From Eupeodes corollae (lineage: Eukaryota; Arthropoda; Insecta; Diptera; Syrphidae): a stretch of DNA of 64,000 nucleotides. The notes under the pieces were generated by a model, which had not been told where the DNA came from, did not search any database, and worked only from the letters and a program-made list of their open reading frames with translations. Position 1 is the first letter of the stretch. Every line of letters starts with the position of its first letter. Where the stretch lies: assembly GCF_945859685.1 (NCBI RefSeq), contig NC_079147.1, positions 50,312,946-50,376,945 on the forward strand. The letters are read 5' to 3'. Below, piece by piece: positions 45,430 to 57,000 of the stretch. The position numbers and the translations under genes were made by a program.

Positions 45430-47974
45430 TCAGGAGAGGTTGTAGAAGACTTTTCAATCGAGCAAAAAAGACTAGACATCCCCAAGATTGGGACTCCTAT
45501 AGAGAATCCCTCAAAAAGTATAAACTAGAATTGAGAATAGCCAAAAGATCCTCATGGAGATCCTTCTGTAACTCAATAGAAGAATCCGCGGAGGCATAAA
45601 GGATAAGAAAGATTCTCTCGACAAATCCAACCATGCCTACTTGTCTTAAAAACTCAGATGGTACATGGACTAACTCTTGCGAAGAAACGCTAAACCTGCT
45701 ATTAGACACCCACTTCCCGGATAGCTCCCAATCCGCTAATACAACAAACAGTCCTGGGTCGGGTATTAACTTAATTTTTCCTCAAGGTCTGGTTACAAAA
45801 GAAATATTGACATGGGCTCTGAATAGTTTCAAACCTTACAAATCTCCAGGTCCAGATCAAATCATACCAGCTGAGCTACAATAAACCATTGATATAACTT
45901 CGCCCATCATTGAAATGATCTTTAAAAGTTGTATAAATCTGGTCTTTACACCTCAGCGATGGAGAGATGTAAAAGTAGTTTTAATTCCCAAGACAGGCAA
46001 ATGCTCGCATGTCAACCCTAAGGGCCTAAGACCTATTAGCCTCATTCATCTTTCATTCTCAAAACTCTGGAATGATTGATCGATATCCATATACATAACA
46101 ACATTGAGAAGAGACTATCAATGTCTCAGCTGCAAAGGGAAATCGGTAGAAACAGCCTTGCACACTCTGGTAAGAACTATCAAATACTCCCTAGAGAAAA
46201 AGGAATATACTATGGTGGCCTTCTTGGATATTGAGAGCGCTTTCAACAACGTTGACACATCCGCTATCACATCTGCTATGACGAACTTGAACGTCGAATA
46301 CTCAATCTGAGTTGATTAATGTAATGCTAAAAAGCAGGATCATCAACTCTAGTTTGGGAGATTTTAGCACAAAAAGGTCTGTCAGTAGAGGCACTCCGCA
46401 AGGTGGTTTTCTGTCCCCTCTCCTGTGGAATATAGTGGTTAACCAACTACTAATATCCCTTGAGAGGGAAGGCTACAGAGTGGTTGCGTATGCCGATGAT
46501 GTTGAATCGCTGTCACAGGAGAACATCCTAATACACTGAGAGACCTCCTCCAAAATGCACTCAATACGCTCACTAGATGGGCTGATAACTGCGGACTTAG
46601 TATTCATCCTCAAAAAACAGACCTCGTTTTTTTCACACGGAAATACAAGATCCCAGTAATTGTACCTCCTTCAATAAAAGGTATACCACTAATTTTTACC
46701 AATGAAGCCAAATACCTTGGTCTGATATTGGACACAAAATTAAGTGCGCACTGCATAAGCGGGGAATTGAGAACCACACCCTCAGCAGAGTTAGACACTC
46801 TCCTCCATCTGACACCCCTCGACATCTTCAATAAACAAGTGGCAGCGAGTACAGCGATAAGGATCGACGCCTCATCTCAATGGACCAACAACAATGTGGG
46901 GTACTTCATCATTTTGAACTTCTTTGATTCTATACCAAAGTACATAGACTACACTATTCCTAAACCCTTATTTGGAAAAAAACTTCCAGGTATCCATTCC
47001 ATCCAGAGATGAATGGGAAGACAAAATGGATAACAAAAGTATTCATCTTTATACAGATGGATCCAAGACAAATGAGGGAGTTGGTAGTGGTGTGTACTCA
47101 GAAAAGCTTAATCTAAGCATCTCATTCCGCCTCCCCAATCATTGCAGCGTCTTTCAAGCGGAAATTTTAGCGATCAAAGAGGTTCTCTCCTGGCTAAGAG
47201 AAAACGTGATATCAACTTCTGATATCCGCATCTTCTCTGACAGTCAAGCTGCTATCAAATTCCTTGACGGTGTCTCGACCAAATCGATTGTCGATCGTCT
47301 CTTATGGAGATGGCGCAGCAATTTAACATTCACCTCTGTTGGTTGCCGGGCCACAGAGACATCACGGGTAATTGTAGAGCCGATTAACTCGCCAAAAATG
47401 GAACTGTCATGCCTATTTCACCTGAAAGGGAGAAGATAGGTATACCGATAGTTACATGTAAACTTATGCTAAAAGAAACAGCTTTTGCGATAGCAAATTC
47501 TAGCTGTGCCACGCTTACCAAAATGCGCAGCCACAAAACTCATATGGCCTTCACTGGACCGAAAGCGCTCTAAAGACTTCTTCTCAAAGCAGACTTCATA
47601 TTAGCTCCCTAATAGGTGTCCTTACGGGACACTGTCTTATAGGCAGACACGCAATACGACTTGGCGTAGCCTCAAATGACTTCTGTAGGAGCTGTATGGA
47701 CGAAGAAGAAGAGGAAACAATCTCTCATCTCCTATGCACTTGCCCTGCTCTTTCACTCAGACACAAACTTCATCTTTGGGATTACTCTTTTGATAATCCC
47801 AGTGAACTAGCTAAAAATTATATCAAATATCTTCATCGCTTTATAAAAAGCTCAAAATGGTTCGACTAGTTAGAAGTAATTCTCTAAATTCATGTGGTAT
47901 CACAACGGGTCTTTTTCTTGGACTAAGTGTGTGGATTCTTAATCCGCAGCCACGTTAACCTAACCTTACCTAAC
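45430..47974 (+). pseudogene. LOA-type LINE, 5'-truncated ORF2 plus 3' tail
   Basis: Starts within the linker between endonuclease and RT (RRLFNRAKKTRHPQDWDSY-like, 45435). RT: KPYKSPGPDQIIPAELQ (45834), AFLDIESAFNNVD (46222), RGTPQGGFLSPLLWN (46388), VAYADDVE (46484), so the catalytic motif is intact. Near 46741 the frame LILDTKL is followed directly by AHCISGELRTTPS; about 80 codons present in the 20-26 kb element are missing, an internal deletion. RNase H: HLYTDGSKTNEGVG (47043) and IFSDSQAAIKFL, with a further small deletion (47285). The finger CRSCMDEEEEETISHLLCTC is near 47685-47745. It ends in AACCTAACCTTACCTAAC (47957-47974). Confidence 0.82.
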
Positions 47975-48169
47975 TTTAATAAAAAACTTTTTTTTCAAAA
48001 TGAAAAATAACCTACTTTAATAAATGAATCTATAATTTTAAAATTTGCTTTATGAGCTTAAATGTACAACATATAATTTATATCTTGAATTACAATATTT
48101 AAAGAAAAATATTTAATTTAAAATTTAATTAAAATTAAATAAAATGGGAAGTATTTTGATAAAGAATTC

Positions 48170-48910
48170 ATCAGTATTGACGTCAATTTGTCAACTAGAA
48201 AATTTTACGAATACAAAATGATTTTACCTCCAAAACAATTTTGTGCAACGAAAAATAAGGTTTTTAAAATGTGGTAAAATTTTAAGAAAAATTGAATTGA
48301 GAGTTTAAAAAAAAAAAATTAAAAGAAAATTTAACAAAAGTTGGTAAAATTGATTTTCGACTCAAATATCTTTTCAAAAATTTTAGATATTGGCTTTAAA
48401 AAACTTTTATCTTTTAGAAAATATTTATGTCAATATTCAGTAAAATTTTGAGAAAAATGGAATTGACAGTTATTTAAAAAAAAAAAAAAAATTGAAAAAA
48501 AAATCTAACAAAAGTTGGTAAAAATTGATTTTGGACTCAAATATCTTTTCAAAACTTTGAGATCATGTTTTCCATCTCATTTTAACGTACAAATTTGGTA
48601 TAAATTGATGTTCGGTTCTTGATATCTCTCTTATTTATTTTATTCATCCAATTTGTAAAAATTTAAGAAATGCTGATAAAATTTTTAATAATTTGTTTTC
48701 GGAAAATCTATTTAATAAAACTAGATCTTCGAACTAAACTATTTCTTTATATGAATAATATTGTTATGGTAATTTTAAACTTTGTAAGAATAATTCAACT
48801 GACAAATTTTTTAACCCAACACGAAAACCTTCAAACTTTTAAGCAAGACAAATCAACGGGTTTGATGGGTAGTTACAAATGTTGGTCGCATCCCAGCCTT
48901 TTTTGTTTTT
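48170..48910 (+). repeat. Repeat-X copy H
   Basis: Inner units at 48180-48580 with 'ttttgtgcaacgaaaaataa', 'aaaattgattttcgactcaa' and 'agatattggctttaaa', then the right end with 'aagcaagacaaatcaacggg' and 'gtcgcatcccagcc' (48838-48898). The left microsatellite end is missing. The frame 48670-48960 is a by-product. Confidence 0.75.
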
Positions 48911-48959
48911 TAGAATGGCGTTTCTATTCCGTCAAAATCATTATTAAAAATCTGTATTA

Positions 48960-50780
48960 ATACGTTTCTGAAAAAAATAAAACGGTTTTTCTTTTTCAGA
49001 CTATTTACAGTAATTTTTATACATGTTTTTCAAAACATATATAATGTTTCATATTCATTAAGTTAGCAAAACATTTTTAAGACAATAATATGTGTTAATT
49101 ATTTTTAAATTAAAGTGAATTTTCCGTTTTGATCCTCTTTTAGGTAGTATTTTTGTTAATTTATACTTTTAAATAATATTTTTTATCTTCTTTGTGCTTT
49201 CTTATAAAATCCCGATAAAACGTTCGTTCCTGTTACAAAAAAAAAATACATTTAATTAAGTGCCGTCTTATTTTCTTCAGATAGTTAAAAAATAGGACTC
49301 TCAGAGCAAACTTTATAAGGATACAGTATTTTGAGATGCGAAATTTCCAGACAAAGTATTAGGACATACAAAGTTTTGTGCATGTAGCATTTTGGTATTC
49401 AGTATTCTAAATTTTGTGTTTTTTTTTGTTTTTAAATACAAGATATATTGAATAATGATAAACGTTGTATGAATGCAGAACTAGCCTAAGTCCAATATTT
49501 GTATTTTTCGTTTTACTTGATGAGGAGAGAAGACGAAAATCAGTCGCAGTATACACGTGCCTATGTGATGCCCGATCCCGGATTTAAATGTACTTTAAAA
49601 ACTAAGCATATGAGTGAACACATTTTCAAGTTTTAAATTTTGTTGTTGTGACCAATGCAAGTTCGGCGACTACTGCTGGCACTTGGTAATGGCGAAATCA
49701 GCTAATGTTTCTGGATTGAAAAATTTTAAGAGATTTTAAGTCTTGAATTGCTCTATTCAAAGTCAAATATGTTAAAAACTGCATTCGTACAGAAGGGAAG
49801 CGACCCATCACTCGAAATTTTTAAACTCGTTTGATGTGCCAAGGGTTCTACAATATCTGAATCTGAATTCAAAATAGGGCAATGGTTCACCATTTTCCGT
49901 CTGGTGGAAAATGATATTCAAGCAATGATAAAAATAAAAATAAAAGGAAAATCTTACCATAAAAAATCCGAATATTCCAATAATTCTTCCCATTTATTTC
50001 AAGAGAACTAAATTTTCAGTTCATATTTTATTTTCCATGACAATCCATACATTTTCAAAGTTTTCTTCTGAATTTTCGTCAAAAGATTAAATGTGTGAGT
50101 TGTACACAAGTTTTGTAAGAATGAAAATCTTTGGAGAATAACAACGATTTTTACATAGCTATTGAAATTTCTAATAATTTGAACAATATTATGGTCTTAA
50201 AAATGTTGGCTAGAAGTCTGCTAACTTTCCTAAAACATAGTTTAAAAAACCCTGTGTCTGGTTTAGAATATTTGATGACGATCACTTGTAATAAAGAAAC
50301 ACATTTCTAAGCCATTTTAACAATGTTATTCGTGATATAACAAAGTTTGCTCAAAGCATTAGAGAACTTTTCATTTACTCCCAAGAAACTGTAACTAACC
50401 CAAGCAGACTTGGCACAGCAGGCGTGATGGCCCTTAGAATTACTACTACTATTTTATATTTTCATAATTTGCTGATTTCGGTGCTATATCTTAACCTGCA
50501 ATGTGAATCTTTAACCTTCAACTTTATGTCCTAAAATTGTCCTTAAATACAAAATAAAATTATAGCTATCAACTCAAGTGCGTGAAGGCCATTGAATGTA
50601 CGGAGCAAATGATAAGTAATGCCCAATCACCAATAATCACAATCGTTATAAGATAAAGACTTTAAAGTTAGATCCAAATATAGCTATTGTCATCGTTTAT
50701 AATTGAGAAATGCCCATTGGAACATGACTCGATTTGTTTCTAATCAGTGCGTGTCAGAATAGAGCCTAGTATTACAGTAC
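48960..50780. other. AT-rich, nothing recognised
   Basis: No supportable gene, repeat or TE. Confidence 0.45.
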
Positions 50781-50784
50781 GTAA

Positions 50785-51615
50785 ATGAAATTAAAACAAC
50801 GAGCTGTGATTAAATTTTTAACCGCCGAAAATATTAATCCGACAGACATTCATCGTCGCCTAAAAGCTGTTTAAGGTAGTAAAATTGTAGACCGAAGCTC
50901 TATCTCTTTCGGTTTTTATTAAAATTAACTGACCATGGTAAAATGAATATTCTGGATAAAAATCGTGATGGACGACCTGTTACTGTTACGGATGAAAAAC
51001 ATTGAATTCAAGTGGAGGAAGTTATCAAAAATGATCGCGGAGTAACTTAAAACCGCATAGTTGATATTGTTGGGATGTCGAAGGAAAGAGTCTTTGCGCT
51101 ACCAAAAATGTTGACAAAGGAAAACAAGAACATTCGAGTTGAGTGTAGCTACAAATTGTTGAATCGTTATCACCAAGAATGAGAACAGTTTCTCTTAAAA
51201 ATTGTGAACGGTGACGAAAGTTGGGTGCATCACTACGATCCAGAAGAAAAATTACAGAGTATGGAATATCGCCATGTCACTTCTCCCCAGCCCAAAGAGT
51301 TCAAGGCCTTCAGCGGAAAGATTAGGCTTACATTGAGACACTGAAAAAATTGAGGAGACGTGTGTGTCTCGTTCGTGGATCAACTGACACCATTTTGTTG
51401 GATCACTATAACGCCCGACCTAACACATCAAATTCAGCAGTACTGCTCTCCAAAAGTTGAAAATCTAGGTTCTTAAACACCCACTGTAATCACCAGATGT
51501 GATTTCTACTTCTTAACAGACCTTAAAAGAGACTTCAAATGACCCAGTTTACGTCGCACGAGATATTAAAGGAAGCAGTGAAGTCTTGGATAAAAGAAAA
51601 ACCAGCTGCAGGTCG
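50785..51615 (+). pseudogene. mariner-family transposase, decayed
   Basis: Traces of a mariner transposase in order: a helix-turn-helix start (KFLTAENINPTDIHRRLKAV, 50811-50870), DGRPVTVTDEKH (50970-51003), GVTxNRIVDIVGMSKERVF (51042-51096), IVNGDESWVHHYDPEEKLQS (51201-51260) with the first-to-second catalytic Asp region, MEYRHVTSPQPKEFK, then LDHYNARP (51400-51423, the second Asp block, 'HDNARPH' in active copies) and DFYFLTDLKRDF (51499-51534). Stops and shifts throughout. No terminal inverted repeats were seen; a SINE fragment begins at 51620. Confidence 0.72.
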
Positions 51616-51619
51616 ATCG

Positions 51620-51808
51620 CTGCCTCTTGCGAAGAATTGACAAATTCTCCAAGAACAATACTTGTCGTGAAAAAGTGTTTTTTCCCAAATTAGCCGTTCG
51701 GATTCGGCACATAGACTGTAGGTCCTTCCATCACTACAATTACTCGCACACAGGAATAGTTGAGAGTTGTAAGTCAGCCCTGGTTCTCTACGGACTGTTG
51801 CGCCACCT
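51620..51808 (+). mobile_element. tRNA-derived SINE, copy 3, 3' body only
   Basis: Plus-strand copy carrying the body from 'ctgcctcttgcgaagaattg' to 'ttgcgccacctaa'. The tRNA head is missing. It directly abuts the mariner remnant, so it likely inserted into it or next to it. Confidence 0.82.
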
Positions 51809-51829
51809 AATGCTTCTAGTGATGTTTCA

Positions 51830-52550
51830 ATGAAACTTCTTCTTCCAAAATATCTCCCATAAAACTCATATAAAATTTAGAACAATAGCAAACGACCAGT
51901 AGCGAAGTCTTATTTTGGTTTTAGAAGAAATATTCGGAAATATTCTTTTGTACAATGAGAGAATAGGTATTAGGTGCATATAGTTTCTTTTTCCTTTTTT
52001 TTTTTTTTTTTTTTTTTAATACTCAGTTGTTTCATGTTCCTTTTCTATGAAACATATTGTTCAAAGTACTACCCGAGGATAGGAAAATTCCTTTGCAAAA
52101 AAGGATTGTACATGTAGTACTGTACATGGCATAAAATATCCAAATTTGACATTCCCTAAAGGAAATGAATACTTCTTTCATAATAATTGAGAAAGTTTGC
52201 ATTGTTCTACTGTCATATATACATTCAAACATATGTATATACAATATATACATGTTTGACAGTCCATCGAATGAAGTTTATATTTTTGAAGATACATCTT
52301 TTTCCAAATGATATTTTTTTATGGAAGGAATTTGTATTTGAAATGTGCTTTGTATCTGGGTTAGTAAAACGTTACACATTCAAATTCAGTGTTTGCTTGG
52401 ATTACTCTTCAAGTCTTCATTGCCCTTTCGTGTATATTTAAGGTCAGACAACTAAATGTTTTATACATTTTGTGGAGAGGCAGCAAAACTCGAATACGGT
52501 TTCTTGAGGAAATTATATTTTAATACCGAAAACAATTAAAAAAGAGAGTG
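51830..52550. other. AT-rich with a long poly-T run
   Basis: A 20-plus T run near 51995-52018 and small overlapping frames. Nothing recognised. Confidence 0.5.
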
Positions 52551-52554
52551 GACT

Positions 52555-53088
52555 GCGATAAACACTGATAACTTCCCATTATTGCCTATTAGGATATTGT
52601 TTTTTTTTACAATTTATAATTGAACTTTTTTAAAGCTTAAGCTGTCTTTTGTCTCATTTTTGTAGATTTTAATTTGTCCGTAAAACTAAAAACTGTCAAT
52701 TGATGTATTTTTTAATTTTCCTGAAAGTTACAAAAATGAGTTTTCTTTTAAGCTAATCATTTTTAGTATATAAGATTTTTTTCGAATATATACGAATACG
52801 GAATTTGGAGTCAAACATAAATTGTTCACAGCTATTTTTAAATTTCTTTCGTAAAAACTAAAAATACCTTAAATTTTTGTAAGTCCTTTCCGCAAGTTAT
52901 TATGTAGATATAAAACGAAATTTTGAAGCCGATATCTATCTTGAGATAAAACCGACGAAAACAGATATTTCGAACAATTCTCTAAAAACCTTTGATTTAG
53001 ATTCTAGAGAACTAGAAACGGCGAAATGCTCAATTCGACAAATCGGACTAATTACAATAAGTTCCAATGGGAAGTTAATAATACTAGT
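52555..53088 (-). repeat. Repeat-X copy I, reversed, short
   Basis: The right end is at 52570-52600 ('aacactgataacttcccatt') and the left end at 53010-53088 ('ttagattctagagaac', 'gacaaatcggactaattaca', 'ccaatgggaagtta'). About 530 bp, so shorter than copy A: internal units are lost. Confidence 0.72.
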
Positions 53089-53109
53089 GCTTTTAATTAA
53101 ACAAACCAT

Positions 53110-53681
53110 TTACGGTGACGTATAGTGTACACTGTACAGCCTCTCACTCCAAGTTGGGTGAGTCTTCCTTTACTGCGCTGTCCTGTGGGTGCGGATACGA
53201 AGACTTTCCGGGTCGGAGCATTGGTTTCCATGTGGTCTACGTGACCCAGCCATCTTAGTCGTTGGGCTTTTAAACTTCTGGCTAAGTCTACGTTGCCGTA
53301 CAGCTCGTCGTTCCATCTTCTCCTCTACTCCCCTTCGATGCACACGGGACCGTAGATCGCACGAAGAAATTTTCTCTCAAACGACCCAAGGTGCCGTATA
53401 TAGCAAGACGGGGATTTTGAGCGACACTTTGGTCCTTCGAGGGAGGGCTTTGCCACTCAATTGCTTTCTGAGCCCAAAAAAACAGCGGTTAGCAGGAGTA
53501 GTTCTTCATTTTATCTCAGCACTGGTGTTGTTTTCTGCGTTTAGCCTAAGAAGACAAAGTCCTTGACTACCTCAAAGTTATGTCTGCCGATTGTGACGTT
53601 TTGACCGAGACGTTCGTAATGTAGGTCCTTTCTTGAGGAAAGCATGTACTTTGTTTTGCTCTCATTAACCGTTAAACCCAT
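53110..53681 (-). pseudogene. RTE-like LINE, antisense, 3' part, split by the BEL element
   Basis: Reverse-strand homologue of the 27-28.5 kb family, recognised from 'ctccaagttgggtgag' (3' end), 'gacccagccatcttagtcgt' (the RLRWLGHV block region), and 'agctcgtcgttccatcttct'. The sequence 'ttaaccgttaaacccat' at its inner end continues after the BEL element at 60180-60414 with 'ttttgcagcctctgcctcaa', the counterpart of 'attgaggcaaaggtgg' at 14110 in the plus-strand copy. Confidence 0.78.
53677..53681. repeat. Target-site duplication of BEL, left (CCCAT)
   Basis: Matches 60180-60184. Five base pairs is the usual BEL/Pao duplication length. Confidence 0.9.
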
Positions 53682-54039
53682 TGTTCGTAAGTTTTTAAAT
53701 AAAATAAAAACACACAAAGTTTTAGTGGACTGTATTCTGTGATGGTTTAATTACGAATAATGTTAATAATCAGCTAGGATTTGAGAATGCATAACAAGAC
53801 TGTTAAGGTTTTCATATTCTTCTTTGATCTTCGTTCGCATAAGCATGTACATACAAATTATTTGCAACTTGTTAAAGACTAAAGAGAACAGTTTTGTGTG
53901 GCGTGATGCGCCTTATGTAATTTATAATTATGAAAAAATAAGCACAATTAGTGTTGCCATCTTTACGTTTTAGTCAAATATATAATAAAATGATTTTAGT
54001 GATAGGTCTTTTAACTATTTTATATTTTAATCTCGAACA
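53682..54039 (-). repeat. BEL 3' LTR (358 bp)
   Basis: Direct repeat of 59820-60179. Differences: one A missing in 'gctaggatt', T for A at 'agactgtt', one A missing in 'ttttaacta'. Confidence 0.93.
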
Positions 54040-54055
54040 TTCCGCCAGCCTTGAA
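54040..54055 (-). promoter_or_regulatory. BEL polypurine tract (probable)
   Basis: On the minus strand the sequence AAGGCTGGCGGAA directly precedes the 3' LTR. It is purine-rich but interrupted, as often in BEL elements. Confidence 0.55.
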
Positions 54056-54061
54056 TTACAT

Positions 54062-57000
54062 TCAATCATCCAGGGGTAGTATGCTTATCTTAGTCACAGG
54101 CCGCTTGAATAATCCTGTTTTGGTGCGGACGGTAGCCACCCGTACCAAACCATCACCACCAGCATGGGTTGCAGTTACCTTACCAATCTTCCAGTAAGCT
54201 GGTGGAAGATTTTCGTCTTTAAGAAGAACGATGTCGCCAATTTTGATATTTGGTTCTGCTTTATTCCACTTCTGCCTTGGTTGCAGAGAGGAAATATACT
54301 CGGATGACCATTTTGACCAAAACCCTTGGGTGAGCTGTTGCACCAACTTCCATCGTGCCAGTAGAGACATCTTAACATTGGTTACGTCAGGTTCAGGAAT
54401 AGCTACTAGTGGACGCCCTGTCAAGAAATGACCAGGAGTCAAATAGCTGGTGTCATCAGAGTCAGATAATGCACAGAGCGGTCGAGAGTTAAGTATGGCT
54501 TCAACTTGGGTAAGAAGTGTTGTCATCTCTTCAAAATTGAGTGTACTTTGACCAATAACTCGTCTTAGATGGAATTTGACTCGTTTTACTCCAGACTCCC
54601 AAGCACCACCAAAGTGAGGAGTGCCAGGGGGGATGAAATGCCATTGGATACCCTTTGAAGATAAGAAATCAGATATTAAGATATGGTTATTATGAGACGC
54701 AAAAAGTCGGTGTAGTTCACCGAGCTGTCGGGCAGCCCCGACAAAATTTGTCCCATTATCACTGCGGATATGAGCACATAACCCTCGTCTAGCAACAAAA
54801 CGTTTTAGAGCAGCTAAAAAGCAATCGGTACTGAGATCACTTACTAGCTCTAAATGTAATGCTTTCGTAGTAAGACATATAAAGAGAGCAATGTAAGATT
54901 TAATTATTGGAGCTCTTCTGCCATTGTGTTGCCTTAGTAAAAAGGGACCTGCGTAGTCGCAGCCAGTATCGTAGAACGGATAAATACCATGAAGTCGATA
55001 TTTTGGAATGTTGCCCATTAATTGACTGCTGGTTTGTTTACTGTGCCTATGACAAATTGTACAACGATGCACAACAGATTTTGCCAGATCTCGTAGGCCT
55101 ACGATCCAATAGCTCTGCCGAAGGGTGGCAATCAGAGTTGTGACTCCAATATGATGATTGTCCGTATGACAGTCCGTCACAATTTTTCTTGTAAGGCTAT
55201 GATCTTTATGTAATATAACTTGGTGTTTGCAGTCAAAATCAGTCTCCAGGTAGTCAAGTCGTCCGCCGACTCGTAGAACCCCACTATCATCTATGTACGG
55301 AGCTAGCCGCTTTAGTTTACTGTTAGCTTGAACGTAATTATTATTCCTCAGGTTTTTGATGTCATCAGATAATGATTCTTCTTGGGAGAACTTGTATAGA
55401 ATGTTTTTTGCATGTTGTAGCTCGGTTACCTTTAAAGGAGATTTATCATTTTTTTTATTTTTCAAATTTAAATAAAATCTAAAACAGTATGCGAGGACTC
55501 GATATAGCCTAATCCATTTAGATAATTTCCCATTTAAGTCAGATATTGTTCCTACGACCTTTGTTGTGACTTGAAGAATCATCTGTTCCCTTGAACGCTC
55601 TTCTTCTTGGGTTGAATATGTTGCAGCTTCCGTATCTGGCCAATGGTTTTGACTCAATGAAAGCCAAGAAAGACCTTTCCACCAAAGATTGTGTTGTATT
55701 AAAACAGATGGAGTTATACCTCTACTAGCGCAGTCAGCGGGATTGTCTCCTGATATAACATGTAGCCACCGAGCTTGTGGGATGGAATCTAATATGTACG
55801 ATGTTCTATTACTCACGTATGTTTTCCATTTTCGAGGATGAGATGACAGCCAGGCCAATACTATTTTCGAGTCCGTCCAGCAGTAGATGGAATCATCCTT
55901 GATTCTGATAGATGTTTTTAGGAATTCAAAAAGTCCAGCAAGCAAGTGTGCTCCACATAACTCCAGCCTGGGAATGGAGACCTCTTTCAGCGGTGCAACC
56001 TTAGTTTTGGCCATTACTATATTAACAGAAGCAGAGCCATCGGATAGTATTCTGCGACAGTAAATTACAGCTGAGTATGCCGCTGAAGAAGCATCGCAAA
56101 AGCCATGAAATTGTACCTTATTTTCCTGTGTGAATAGAATTCGTGGAATATTAATTTGGTTCAAAAGATGAAGTTGAGTATGAAATTTTGTTGATTCCTC
56201 AATTATTTCATTAGGTAACCTATCATCCCATCCAATCTTTAGGAGCCACAATTTTTGCAATATTATTTTTGCCATTATTATAGTTGGAGAAACCCAGCCT
56301 AAGGGGTCAAAGATCTTTGATATTTCAGACAACAGCTTTCTTTTTGTGGTTAAATCTGGGTTTTTTTGAGAAACATCAAATAAGAAGCAGTCAGTTACAG
56401 GATTCCACGATATTCCCAATAAGCAGATGTTAAATTCATTTGGAACTTCAACCACAGAGCTAACCCTATTTTCAATAGGTATATTCGAAATAATTTCTGG
56501 ACGATTCGAAGCCCATTTTCTTAAACTGAAGCCGCCAGCCGTGAGCATATGGTCTAACTGTGACGCAAGTTCTCTTGCTTCATTAATAGTATTTGCACCT
56601 GCCATACAGTCGTCGACATAGAAATTTTCTATAAGTGCCTTAGAAGCTAAAGGAAATCGATGACCTTCATCTAAACTTAGCTGTTGAAGTGTTCTTATAG
56701 ACAAGAAGGGGGCAGGTGAAGTTCCATAAGTGACTGTGGTAAGTCGATAGTGCTGTATAGGTTGATCTGGGGAATCGCGCCATAAGATGCGTTGGAAGTC
56801 GCGATCACATTGTTGTACTTCAATCATTCGAAACATTTGCTTTATATCAGCTGAAAAGCAGTATTCAAAGCACCTATAACGCAATATAACTGTAGTCAAG
56901 TCTTGTTGTAGAGGTGGACCTGGTAACAAGATTTCATTTAAAGACTTCCCGCTACTAGATTTACAGGATCCATCAAAGACAACGCGAAGTTTAGTAGTGA

